Below, one piece after another: positions 46,988-58,233 of a stretch of DNA of 64,000 nt. The notes under the pieces were generated by a model that saw only the letters and a list, made by a program, of their open reading frames with translations, was not told where the DNA came from and did not search any database. The stretch's first letter is position 1, and each line of letters starts with the position of its first letter. Both the position numbers and the translations under genes were made by a program. Origin of the DNA: Dipteronia dyeriana. Its lineage: Eukaryota; Streptophyta; Magnoliopsida; Sapindales; Sapindaceae. The stretch spans positions 5,776,001 through 5,840,000 of the forward strand of contig CM065296.1 of the NCBI GenBank assembly GCA_032871835.1. The letters are read 5' to 3'.

Positions 46988-47313
46988 ATAGTGTTAATAA
47001 TTTTTTGACCCCTACAAAATAAACTGGCAAGAGAATTCTGAAAAAATGTGCGAAAATTATCAGTAGTTGGAGTCCTGACAAAATGTCAAAACGTGGGGAC
47101 CTGATAATAAAATTTAAAAAATGATTTGATAAACACTATTTCTATCTATCTTTTTAAAATCCAACTTTATCTTCCAAAGTTCCAAACACAGGAAATTAAC
47201 AAAATGAAAAGAAATTAGATTTAGCTTGAGCCTTTGTGGTAGACTACACTTCAACAACCTCTTCAAAAAAGCCCTAAACCAAACACAAAACCACCACTAC
47301 AGCTTCAATATCC

Positions 47314-49873
47314 ATGGCCATGGCCGACTTCACATGCACTACTTCTCCTCTTTTACTTTACCCTTTTATCATTCTCATTCTCTTCATCTCTTCAATTAAC
47401 CATCACTTCCATTTCTTTCCTTGCTCTCACTCTCACTCTCACCATTCTCCTTCCAATGATAATCACCCTCCAATTTCCCCTGAAAACACTAGAAATATCT
47501 TCCAACCTAATTCTAATCCAACCCCGGATTCAGATGTTGTTGTTGATGGTGGACGTGGTGTAAGCTCTGATCATGATGTTGAAAATTAATCACATGAAAC
47601 ACTTTACTTTTATTTTCATTTTTTTTTTAGGGTTTTGTGTTTTGATTATATTTGGTGCTGTTTTCTTGATTTGTTAGGTTGAGAAGGGGAAGAAGAAGAG
47701 CCCATTTGAGAGAATGGAAGAGGGTTTGGCGAGAGCGAGAGCAGTTATAAAGGCGGCGTCGCGGTCACGGAGTTATACATCAAACAAGGTGGAGAGATTT
47801 GTTCCAAGAGGATCTGTTTACATAAACTCTCATGCCTTCCATCAGTTAAGATCTTTCTCCTCCTTCGATTAACTATATACGTAATGTTATATTATCACCC
47901 GCAATCACCGATCGTGCGTTCGTAACGTTTATACAATCTAATGAATATCAACAGTTCCAAATAGCAATAATAAAGTATTCAAGTATTAAAATAACATAGA
48001 GAGCTGATGACTAGTATTCAAATTTTCCTTGTTAGGATTTTCAGTGTTACATGTACTTTATTTATATATATATTGATGTGATAATCAAAAAGAGGCCATC
48101 AGAGTCATATTGATAATCAATCAGATCATCGGAAAAAAAAAAAACCCAATAAAATTGAGCAGTGTATGATCAACTGAGGTACAAGAAAATCAATCAACAT
48201 TCGTTGATTTCTGATGATGCCATTAATTAGACGGTCTATATTGACTAGGCTTACAAGTGATTAATGGCCATCCCACCTTTGAAGCTATGTAGCAGCATGT
48301 ATAGTAATAGTATGGTGATGGAATGGGTTATGGGTCACCTCCAAACCCAAGTTTATTTATTAATGTGCTTTTCCAATTTGCTTTTTTTAGTAGCTAGAAA
48401 GAATCAACAAAATCTTGCACCCAAATTGAGAAACCTTGTACATCAAAATCTTTAGATACTTTATGACCCATCAAAGAAAATTGACTTTTATGATACGATC
48501 GCTTTTAAATAATTAAGTTAATTAACTGTATAGATGTGGATCGATAATTGATGATGTTTATTCAATAAACAATAATACTATTGAACTTTTACTTAAATTT
48601 TAACCGTTAATTTTTTTTTTTTTATAAAAAAACCTAGACTGAGCAGTGATTACATTTTCTGTACTATGTACAGGAGCCACGTTGAGATGGAGAAGCGATT
48701 TAGAGTGTGGCCATACAGGGAAGGGGAGCCACCACTATTTCATGAAGGACCGATGGCCGACATCTACTCAATCGAGGGGCAGTTGATCGATGAATTAGTT
48801 GGCGGGAAAAGTCCATTTTTAGCCCGAAACCCTAACGAGGCCATCGTATATTTTGTCCCCATTAGCATCACCAATATTATAAGATTCGTATACAGACCTT
48901 ACACGAATTATTCTCGAGATCGATTGCAAAACATTGTCAAGGACTACATCGGCATTGTGTCCAGCAAATATCCCTATTGGAACAGAAGCAGTGGTGCTGA
49001 CCATTTTCTAGTTTCTTGTCATGACTGGGTATAATTTTTTTTGCTAATTAATTTTATTAGTAGATTATTCGAGGAAATTAATTATCACCGAAAATAGAAA
49101 GTCATACGATGAATACGATACAATTTTGAGTTTTGAGAAATGATTTTTATATAATTTACATGAAAGGAAATTTTTCACTAACACAATTGACATCACAGGC
49201 GCCGGATGTTTCAGCCGCGGATCCTAAGTTCTACCAATATTTCATTAGAGTTCTCTGCAACGCCAACTCCTCGGAAGGGTTCCGACCAGCTATAGATGTC
49301 TCCATGCCGGAAATCTACCTCAATTACGGATTGGAGGAACCCCCAAAGCTCAGCAGAGAATCAACCAACCGTTCGATCCTCGCCTTCTTTGCCGGAGGTG
49401 CTCATGGCGACATAAGAAATCATCTATTCGCATATTGGAAGGAAAAAGATGTGGACGTTTGTGTATACGAATACCTCCCAGAAACCCTAAACTACACGCA
49501 ACTAATGGGTCAAAGCAAATTCTGCTTGTGCCCTAGCGGGTACGAAGTTGCAAGTCCCAGAATAGTCGAATCCATCTATTCAGGTTGCGTACCGGTCATC
49601 ATCTCTGATAGTTACGTGCTTCCGTTTAGTGATGTGTTGAATTGGAGTCGTTTCTCGGTTCATATTCCTGTAGTAAAGATTCCGGAGATCAAGAAAATTC
49701 TGCTAGGGATTTCTATGGAGGAATATTTAGAGAAGCAGAGAGGTGTTGTTCAGGTTCAAAGGCATTTTGTGATGAATCGGCCCGCGAAACCTTACGATTT
49801 GATGCATATGGTGATGCACTCGGTGTGGCTGAGACGGCTCAACCTCAGGCTGCCGCTGCCACCACCACCATGA
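47314..49873 (+). CDS. GT47 (exostosin-family) glycosyltransferase, gene 1
   Basis: Predicted Golgi type II membrane glycosyltransferase of the plant exostosin-like family (Arabidopsis At5g03795-like), which builds cell-wall polysaccharides; donor and acceptor cannot be told from sequence. Exons: 47314-47559, 47678-47844, 48674-49028, 49199-49873, giving 480 residues. A short N-terminus precedes a signal anchor ([16 protein letters not shown], residues about 13-28), then a His/Ser/Pro-rich stem. The exostosin domain shows [76 protein letters not shown] and [19 protein letters not shown], all family signatures. The donor at 47560 (GTAAGC) is preferred because the frame then joins to exon 2 without a stop. 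The next MET codon (47320) could also serve as start. Confidence 0.92.
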
Positions 49874-50470
49874 GGAAAAATACTTCCATTTTGTATGTGT
49901 AACTAATATTATGTCACATTACTGTACTTAATTTATAAATTAGTTATTAATTAGAAGAGGAATTGAAGTTCATATCACAATTTAAACTTGTTTAGATACC
50001 AAATTCAAATACTATTTCTAAATCCAATTTCATTTTACATACTATTTAAATATGACATGTTTTTATTATTTAAAACAAAAATATGTTTTCATTTTAATTT
50101 TATTTTTAAAGTATTACAAGAAATATTTAAATAAATTTTGACACGGAGTTGATCCAACCACAGCCATAACGTCAAGTGATGTTAAAAAAAATGATTTCAT
50201 TTGAAATTATAAAAAATTACATAGGTTAATATTTCAATCGGAGAAACACATGCAATATCCAAAAGTAGGCCGATAAACACCAGTTAAAATTTGGTGCCAA
50301 CTTTTGACAAATTGAGTTACCACTTATATTTTCCAAATTTGAACCGTAGAAGAAGTTCTAGTTGACGTATAAGTAAACTCTACCAATACGAATTCGTATC
50401 ACGTGAAGTTTCAAACACGCTACAGGGTCACAATCGTCATTTTACATCTCTCTCACACATTTTTCTCCGA
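49874..50470. other. Intergenic region between the two GT47 genes
   Basis: AT-rich, with no gene or element seen. It holds the 3' end of gene 1 and the promoter of gene 2. Confidence 0.6.
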
Positions 50471-50479
50471 TATATAGAG
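50471..50479 (+). promoter_or_regulatory. TATA box of GT47 gene 2
   Basis: TATATAGAG lies about 150 bp before the start codon and is followed by a long CTCTCT-rich leader. Confidence 0.45.
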
Positions 50480-50621
50480 TAGACTCCCTCTCTCTTTCCT
50501 CTCACTTACTGTCCCCACTTTTCAATTTTCTCTCTCAGAAAACCGTTTTCCCTCTCAATTTCCCGAGAAAACGATTTCTCGATCATCAAACAAACAAACA
50601 AACAACGGAAAAGAAAAAAAA

Positions 50622-53600
50622 ATGAAACTCGCAAATTCGAGAACGGAGAGCTTCCATGGATACTTCGTTACGTGTTTCGTCTCAATTGTCGTCGTTTTGA
50701 TCATGTTCTCTTACTATTTCAGCAGCTCCTTAGTCAGCTTCTCATCTTCCAAATTTGAATTCTTATCATCATCACCATCACCAGTAGCTACATCTGAGCT
50801 GCAGAGAACCGTTCAGATTTCTGATCGTCAAATCCAAGCCGTTCATCTCACTGCTTCCTCCAGCGACGGTGCCATCACGACCGTCAACCGAATCAGAAAC
50901 TCGACTACTACCGTTATAGTAAGTTTCTTTAACATTCAAGCGTAAAGTTAGTTAACAGCTGAGAAAATTTTAAATCGGAACTATCAATCTATACAAATTC
51001 TCTCTATTTATTTATTTATTTACATTTTCTTCTGTTTGTTTAAATTCTCTTGTATGATCATCACAGAAAAAACTATCAACTGTTGTTTTGCGTAAAAAAC
51101 ACGATCTGATAATGATCAAACACGGACTCGCTCGAGCACGAGCTTCAATTCACAAAGCGGCTTCGACTCGAAACATCTCAGTGATCTCGTCAATCATAAA
51201 CAACATTAACGACGATGATTATGTTCCTAATCGAGCCATCTATCGTAATCCAGGCGCGTTTTATCAGTAAGATCATCCTTCCCTTTTTTTTTTAATCAAA
51301 ATAACACAAATTATTATCATAATTTCAAAAACTGACACGAGTAAGATGAATCTAGAACCTGATATTATTATTATAATTACAGTAATATGAACAGAATATG
51401 AATTGATTGGTTATAAATGTTGGAAGTGAATGAATTTCGAACTGCTTTGCTTCTAAGTTACCACAGAAATATATATATATATATATATAGTGTAACAAGT
51501 TTTGCATATTCGATTAGTGTTTGTGTTTTTGACGAGTCATGAGTCATGAGTCATGAGTCATGAGTCATGAGTGGGTATTCTTGCAAGCGACGCATAGTTA
51601 TGCGCAGAGTGCATGCGCGCTCACACTTTAATTATACCTTTCAAAGTTCAATATTACTCGTACGGTATGTATGTGTATCATAGCTACCGCAAAAGAGAAG
51701 AGAGAAAAATAAAAAAGCGGCGTTGTTTGCTTGCTTACTTTCTTGATAGCTATTGTATTGGAACCGCTTTCTTGTTGTGGAAATTGAAATAAATCATCAG
51801 AAAAAAGTGGCCCTGCTTTGCAATATTGAGATAGCTAGCGAGCAATGATCAGGTGGTGTAAAGACCACCATAAGTTAGTGGTCCTCCCAGTTAAAAAACG
51901 GTTTGGGTTTTGTAACTTTGCTTAGGATCATCAAAAGCCTAGATTAATTTGCTCAATATAGCATTTATGATAGACGTTTAAGGTTATGATTATTATTATT
52001 ATTTCCGTTATCATTTACTTTTCATACAAATATGTAGGAGTAGAGTCTAATTCAGATACAATCAATGAGTGATAGATGATTCTTAAGAACACAAAACTGT
52101 TAAAGACTTTTTATAACATAATTGTCTTTTAGTCAAAATATGAACTTGTAGTGCGTTGTAAGTGGACCTCTCAACAAATTTTGAAGTCTCTTAGTTCAAA
52201 CCCTGCTCCCCCAAGTTAAAAAGAATATAGTAAATAGTTAAGATTTATTTTCCTTATATACAGATTAATCCTCCTATCAATAAATAATACAAATTCAATG
52301 TATAAAACTTTGTTACTTTATTTGTGTATATACAAAAAAATTTGATCATGATTGACATTAATGCAGGAGTTATTTGGAGATGGAGAGGAGATTCAAGGTT
52401 TATGTATACAGAGAAGGTGAGCTACCAATCACTCACTACGGGCCATGCAAGGACATATACACAATAGAAGGGAGGTTCATAAGTGAGATGGAACATGGTG
52501 CGAAGAGGTTCAGGACAAGTGACCCTCATCGTGCTCATGTTTACTTCTTGCCTTTTAGCGTGGTCTGGATGGTCAAGTACCTTTACAAGCCACTCACTTA
52601 CGACCTCACTCCACTTAAGCAATTTGTGGCCGATTATGTGAGGGTGGTCTCTACCAAATATCCCTTTTGGAATAGGACTAGTGGGGCTGATCACTTCATG
52701 CTTGCTTGCCATGATTGGGTCAGTTTTTCGATCTTATCCCTCTCTATTTTTTTTTCATTATTTCAATGCATATGCTATGTTGGCTCTATCTCTTGTGCTA
52801 CAAGTCTTGGTATAGATGGTTGACTCTACTTTCTTTTGTGTTGTTTAGCTTATTGTGGGTTATTGCTAGGTTGGTCCAATATATGTAGGATATTTGAGTT
52901 GCATTGTGGGACCCATATATATTTTTTCCGAACGAAATTATATTTTATCGGAATACGATGAACTATGATTTCACATATATATACTCTCGTAGTTGATAAT
53001 TTTAATATATAAAAACACATATATCTTGAGAGTAATTTCTTACAGACTAAAAATCATATATATATGGAGATCATGGAGATGGGAACTTTGAAACCAAATT
53101 TGTAAATCCTTTATATTATCAATAACGTGTCCATAAAGGAGATTTCAATTCATGATGAATTGTATCATGAATAATGAAGAGATATAATTTGAAAGGTAAG
53201 TTAAATGTAAAGTTAGCTTCCAAGCTAAAACGAATGACCATTAATTAGTCAAATCACCTTTTCTTTGATGATCATCATCTTGAGTAACTCACATTATTTA
53301 CCTAGCTTTTGCATGCTAATAAAAAGTCAAAACCCTAACAAAAATAAAATACCTTATCAAATTAATTAGCTGTTACACTTTATCTCACAGTTGTCAATTT
53401 TCCTTTTTTTTGTTTCAGGGTCCTCATGCATCAAAAGGCAACCCTCTACTCTACAACACATCCATCCGAGTCCTCTGCAATGCCAACACCTCCGAAGGCT
53501 TCAACCCTCAGAAAGACGTTAGCCTCCCCGAAATCCACCTCTACGGTGGGAACATATCCCCGAAGCTCCTCTCCCTGCCCCCCTCCCACCCGCCACGTCC

Positions 53601-54093
53601 CTACCTTGCCTTCTTTGCTGGTGGCCTCCACGGTCCGATCCGCCCAATCCTCTTCCAACACTGGAAGGACCGTGAAGATGATATGATCAAGGTCTACGAG
53701 TACCTCCCCAAGGACCTAGACTATTATTCATTTATGCTAAAATCCAAGTTTTGTCTATGTCCAAGTGGGTACGAAGTGGCTAGCCCTAGAATTGTGGAGG
53801 CCATTTACGCGGAATGTGTGCCTGTGATTTTGTCCAATCATTACGTGTTGCCGTTCAGCGATGTGCTGAGATGGGAGGCCTTCTCGATACAGGTCGATGT
53901 ATCGGAGATTCCACAACTAAAGGAGGTATTAATGGCAGTCACAGAGGAGAAGTACAGGATTTTGAAGGAGAATCTAAGATTTGTGAGGAGACATTTTGTG
54001 TTGAACCAGCCAGCTAAGAGATTTGATGTGTTTCATATGATTTTACATTCTATATGGCTTAGGAGGTTAAATATGAGAGAGATGGATAGGTGA
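50622..54093 (+). CDS. GT47 (exostosin-family) glycosyltransferase, gene 2
   Basis: A tandem paralogue of the gene ending at 49873. Exons: 50622-50918, 51067-51266, 52367-52718, 53419-54093, giving 507 residues. The intron phases (0, 2, 0) and the 675-bp last exon are the same as in gene 1, which supports origin by duplication. It has a type II signal anchor (FVTCFVSIVVVLIMFSYYF, about residues 15-33), a Ser-rich stem, then [100 protein letters not shown] and PAKRFDVFHMILHSIWLRRL. The HDWGPH junction is the commoner form in the family, while gene 1 has HDWAPD. No break was seen. Likely a Golgi enzyme of wall polysaccharide synthesis; substrate unknown. Confidence 0.93.
51534..51572. repeat. 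(GAGTCAT)5 tandem repeat in GT47 gene 2 intron 2
   Basis: Five perfect head-to-tail 7-mers plus a partial. Each junction creates ATGAGTCAT, a palindrome identical to the GCN4/AP-1-type bZIP site. Confidence 0.9.
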
Positions 54094-54418
54094 AATATCA
54101 ATTCAATTTTTTCTTTATTTTTTTAAGGAGAAAATAAATTCCACGATGAATATATATGTACAAATTCTCTAATGTGAGAGTTCATATACATGAAAGATAT
54201 AAATCTAATAGAGACTTTATAAAACTTATTTTTAAAAAAAAAAAAAGTTGAGAATGAGTTGTGTTATTTGTTAAAACCTAGCTTTCTATGCATCCTTATA
54301 TACAACCCTAGTTTGAACACGCCCAAAAAATACTGAAACTCCATCGTGAATGAGTTGTGTTTATTTTTGTACAAAACTTTATTTACAAGGAAGCGAAAAC
54401 ATTGACTCTATATATATA
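54094..54418. other. Spacer between convergent genes
   Basis: 325 bp holding the 3' ends of GT47 gene 2 (plus) and the ACR gene (minus). AT-rich, nothing else seen. Confidence 0.6.
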
Positions 54419-56637
54419 TCACTTGATGGGAACGAAGTTTTGAGAGAGACGTCCAATTTGAGATCGAAACAAGTCTCCTAATGAGAAACGGGACTGTTCT
54501 GGTGAAGTTGATGATGCTGAGGAGGAGGACGAGGATCTTCTGGTATCATACTTGACTGCAAGGTCTATTATTGGACCCATCTCTCTCTTCATCGATTCCA
54601 CGAAATCCATGTCGACTTCATTGCCGGAGACGTCTCTCACATAGAATGCGTTCATTGATTTCTCTCCTTTAGTTGCCACATCGGCTCGAACCACTGCTAG
54701 ACCATTCTCTCTCAAAACCCTAGTTATGTCCGACAGCAACCCGATCCTGTTCGCTGCACATAGCTCTAGCCTCACCCCCTGTGAGGATGATAACGAATTG
54801 ACAATTGTTAAATGAAGCCCTAAACCGCTAAACCCTAAATGTTAAATAGACATTAGAGTTTCGAAAAATGATAAAATAACTCATTTAACGTTGAAATTTG
54901 ACTACGAAAATAGGTACCTATATATACTAGTGGATGCTAACCTCACAAACGCGGCGCTCAATGGCAGCTTCCAAGCATTTTATTACTCTTTGTTTCTCGC
55001 CTTCTGTGTTGAGAGCATATCCATCAACATGTCGAATGAAATACTCCTGATTGTGATCATGAAATGCCAATTAAAGTAAATCTCATCTAATTTTCAAATT
55101 ATTTAGACACGAAAAGGAGATTATTTATGATCGATCTCACTAGAGAAAAACCTGATCGTTGTATACCTGAAATGCAAAGCCTCCATGAGAACTAATAGAA
55201 GCATGAAAAATCACGTATTGCATGTCTGTGAGCGTGCACACTGTATCAAACATGAGTCTCGGCCTATCTCTACACTCCACACTCACTATTGAATACCCTT
55301 TCTCATCACAGCTCTCGATCCACACCACCGGCGGCGATCTCGATCTCCTTCGGCCACCTTCATCAGCACCACCACCGTTGGATCGTAATCCTAAAGACGG
55401 GCTGTCGAAGTCCCGGACCGAGAGCATCAATTGGTGCAACCTCCTTTCCACTTTAGTCTTGATCCCAATATCTCCACCAAGAAACCCTCCAGTCTTCACT
55501 GCTTCCAGTGGATTGATGTGGGTCCCGCTAGGGCTCGGCTGCTCGTCCGCGGTGGCAGTGGCCCCTAGCACAGTGGTGAGATGTTCCTCCATTGCGGCAA
55601 GGCGGTGCGGATCGTCTATTGGGGTGTCGGTGGACTGGTCGGAAACGTAGGCCACGCAGGCCAGCCGGTCATTGTGGCTCCATGCATGTGCTTCCAATAT
55701 GTTGCAGTGAAGGTCAGCTAGAGCTGCTGATATCTCGGAAAATAGACCCGGGCGGTCGATTCCAGTCAATTCAATGGCAGTGTGCTCGCTAGGGTTTTCG
55801 GATCCAAAAACGGCCTTGTTAGCATAGGTCTTTGCCATGGCCGAGCCTGGTATCTCCCCAGTTGTACCTATGGCCTGAATCAATATTTTGACATAAATTT
55901 TTACTATTTAAGTATATTTACAAATTTTTTATTCAAATAACTTCAAAAAAAATCATCAATTGAAAATTCATTACAATTTCTCATAGAACTTGTAAAAAAA
56001 AAAAAAAAAAAAAAGGTTTATCTGTGACGAATTTTGATCGAAACCATATTTAACTTCATTCAATAATTCTAGAAAAATTAATTTAATAATTATATGAACA
56101 TTATGAAATTAATACGTTGATTAATTACCTGCTGGATATAGTCGATGACTTTTTTGTCATTTAATTTGTTTCCATTCTCATCTTTGACATGAAATACTAC
56201 ATCAATTAACAAAGTTAACAATGAATTCATCAAAAATCAATGGTGGAAATAAAAAGAGGATTCATATATATAGTTAAATAATTAATGAATTATTGAATTA
56301 ATTACCATCCATAAACCAGCCTCCATCAGAGGAAATGTAGCTCTTAGAGATGGTGAGGTTCATGTCTGTCAAAACTTGCACCATTTCCAAAAGAAGTCCC
56401 TGCTTGTTCACGCTATCAACTTTTACCACGGTGCAATCTTCTATGCTTTCATTGTCGATACAAACTCTACATCTGCGAGGGACAATGAGGACGGCGAGAT
56501 GTCAGATTCATTAAACTACTGATCAGAATTATAGAATAATCTATGTTACGATCAATCAGGGCTTACGTGGGACCATAGATCCTTTCTGGGAGATTGTCAA
56601 AATCGGGATCAAAGTAAGGCCAGCAAACTTTGTTCAT
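54419..56637 (-). CDS. ACT-domain-repeat (ACR) protein, 6 coding exons
   Basis: Plant ACR proteins carry four ACT domains and are thought to sense or bind amino acids; some are tied to nitrogen and stress responses. Coding exons read on the minus strand: 56637-56567, 56472-56306, 56196-56129, 55874-55167, 55046-54942, 54778-54419, giving 492 residues. The start [23 protein letters not shown] resembles the ACR1/2/3 group. ACT 1: [47 protein letters not shown] 2: [26 protein letters not shown] 3: [32 protein letters not shown] 4: [23 protein letters not shown] Ser-rich tail follows. An acceptor (TTTTGCAG) one base before the ATG shows a 5' leader intron, with a probable donor at 57230. ACT 1 is unbroken across the exon 2/3 junction and no frameshift was found. 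Confidence 0.94.
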
Positions 56638-57325
56638 GCTGCAAAATAATTGGCAAAGAATTATTTATATATTTTTAATGATAACTAATAAAAATTTTTG
56701 TATAAAAAATAAGAAATAGTAACTTCCTATTAAAAAAAAAAAGTTGTAATTGATTTCCATAGAACCACTGATCAAATATTTATAAAATAGTCGGATGATA
56801 TAGAAGGTTTCAGACGTATGAAAAACACGTACATAGAAACTACATTGCATCGTTGCACCTAAAATAGAGTTAAAAATTGTTATCTAAAGCTAATTATTAT
56901 TATTTATTTTTTTATGAAAATTGTAGAAAAAACTTGCATGCTAATGTAACTGGCTTTTGAGTTTGTAGAGGGCATGTTAGAATCAAAAGCCATAACTCAG
57001 TAAATTTCATTACAAAATTAAGTACAATGTAAATTGTAATGAAACTGTGTGATCCGGACGTCTGTAATTTTATTTTATTTTTTGTCATGCGGATCAACAA
57101 GAACTCAACATATTTTTAAAATTTCGAGAAAATATAAAGAAACTCAACAATATTTCATACAATGTACCAATATCTATTTCATTTTTAAAGAGAAGAAGAG
57201 GAAGAGAACCAGGAATAATTTATTGCTTACATAGAAATATGTGTGGAGAGAACTTTTTGTAATTAGCAGGAAAAACCAAACCAGCTGCAATTAATGCCCA
57301 AAAATGAAGAAGAAGAAGAAGCCAG
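56638..57325 (-). other. 5' leader and leader intron of the ACR gene
   Basis: On the minus strand, a CT-rich leader (TTCTTCTTCTTCTTC) ends at a donor TCTAT|GTAAGC near 57230, and the acceptor TTTTGCAG lies at 56639. The exon is inferred; no coding frame is supported inside. Confidence 0.45.
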
Positions 57326-57335
57326 ACTTTTATAT
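57326..57335 (-). promoter_or_regulatory. Probable TATA box of the ACR gene
   Basis: TATATAAAAG on the minus strand, directly upstream of the CT-rich leader. Confidence 0.4.
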
Positions 57336-58206
57336 ATCTTTGAATACTATTTTCAGGTTAATGATCAATGAGAAAGTGATTTACAAAAAATAATAATAAT
57401 AAAGCAAGCTTATAAATAGATGTTAAAAAAAATAATGTGTGGAGTTAAATTGATTGGAAGAAAATACATGGAAGGTTGTCTGAGAAATACACGTAAAAAA
57501 AAAAAAGTCAAATAGTATTTATCGGCCACGTTTGCTACCAATATATTGATTTTTGTTTTTGACAATTCTCTTCTCTTTATAGTCTTTACTGGTTTTTGCA
57601 TGAATTAAACATGTCCACATATCTCCCAAGTTTTTGGTCCTCCTTGTATGGACATGGAAACTTGGGAGAGTTGCAATGCATAATGTATTTGTTATATAGA
57701 AATATTCTCATATGGTGGCTTTTGTGTTTTTCAGAAGCGTAGATTAAATGTAATTTGATGCAAACAAGTTTACTCAAACACACCGCCGCCCAACGTAACT
57801 ATACGGTAAAGGACATTCATTCATATCCGTCGATTGATTATGGCTAATTGTACGAAAGGAAATTAATGCAAATGCTTTGGTAATCAAATGAGAATTGTGT
57901 TGCTATTTTTGTACAAACAGATGAAGAATATCTAATAAGAAATATCAACTTCTCTAATCAAATCCTCTCACATGCAATATACATAACGTGCTTTGTCGCC
58001 TATACCAACTTGCATTTGGTTTATACGAAGATAATGCCAAGGTAATAGTTATCGTTATTCAGCTGCCCTTCTACGATAAGTTGTATTAAAGAGAACGGTT
58101 TTAGACAAGATAGATTTAGGGACGGACCTACGTTAAGGTTAGATGGGATCTGTCTTACCTCAATTTTTTTAAAAAAATTTATATTACGTTTATATATATA
58201 TAAGTT
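57336..58206. other. ACR upstream region
   Basis: AT-rich upstream DNA without a supported gene. The MULE copy 2 begins at its right edge. Confidence 0.5.
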
Positions 58207-58233
58207 AAGGGATCAAAAAAATATTAGTACTAT

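Larger units (their letters stand above)
38250..47010. mobile_element. Mutator-like element with transposase and Ulp1-like genes, copy 1
   Basis: About 8.8 kb holding two convergent genes whose 3' ends lie about 200 bp apart: a mudrA-type transposase (plus strand) and a DUF1985/Ulp1 protease gene (minus strand). This composition matches the Kaonashi (KI) group of MULEs, known to carry Ulp1-like genes. The right end is set by comparison with copy 2: both contain GGG.TCAAAAAA followed by ACTATTTGAGGGGTGT. The left end is not sharply defined. A block near 38,276-38,370 resembles the right end only weakly, so the terminal inverted repeats, if any, are degenerate. No target duplication was confirmed. 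Confidence 0.75.
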
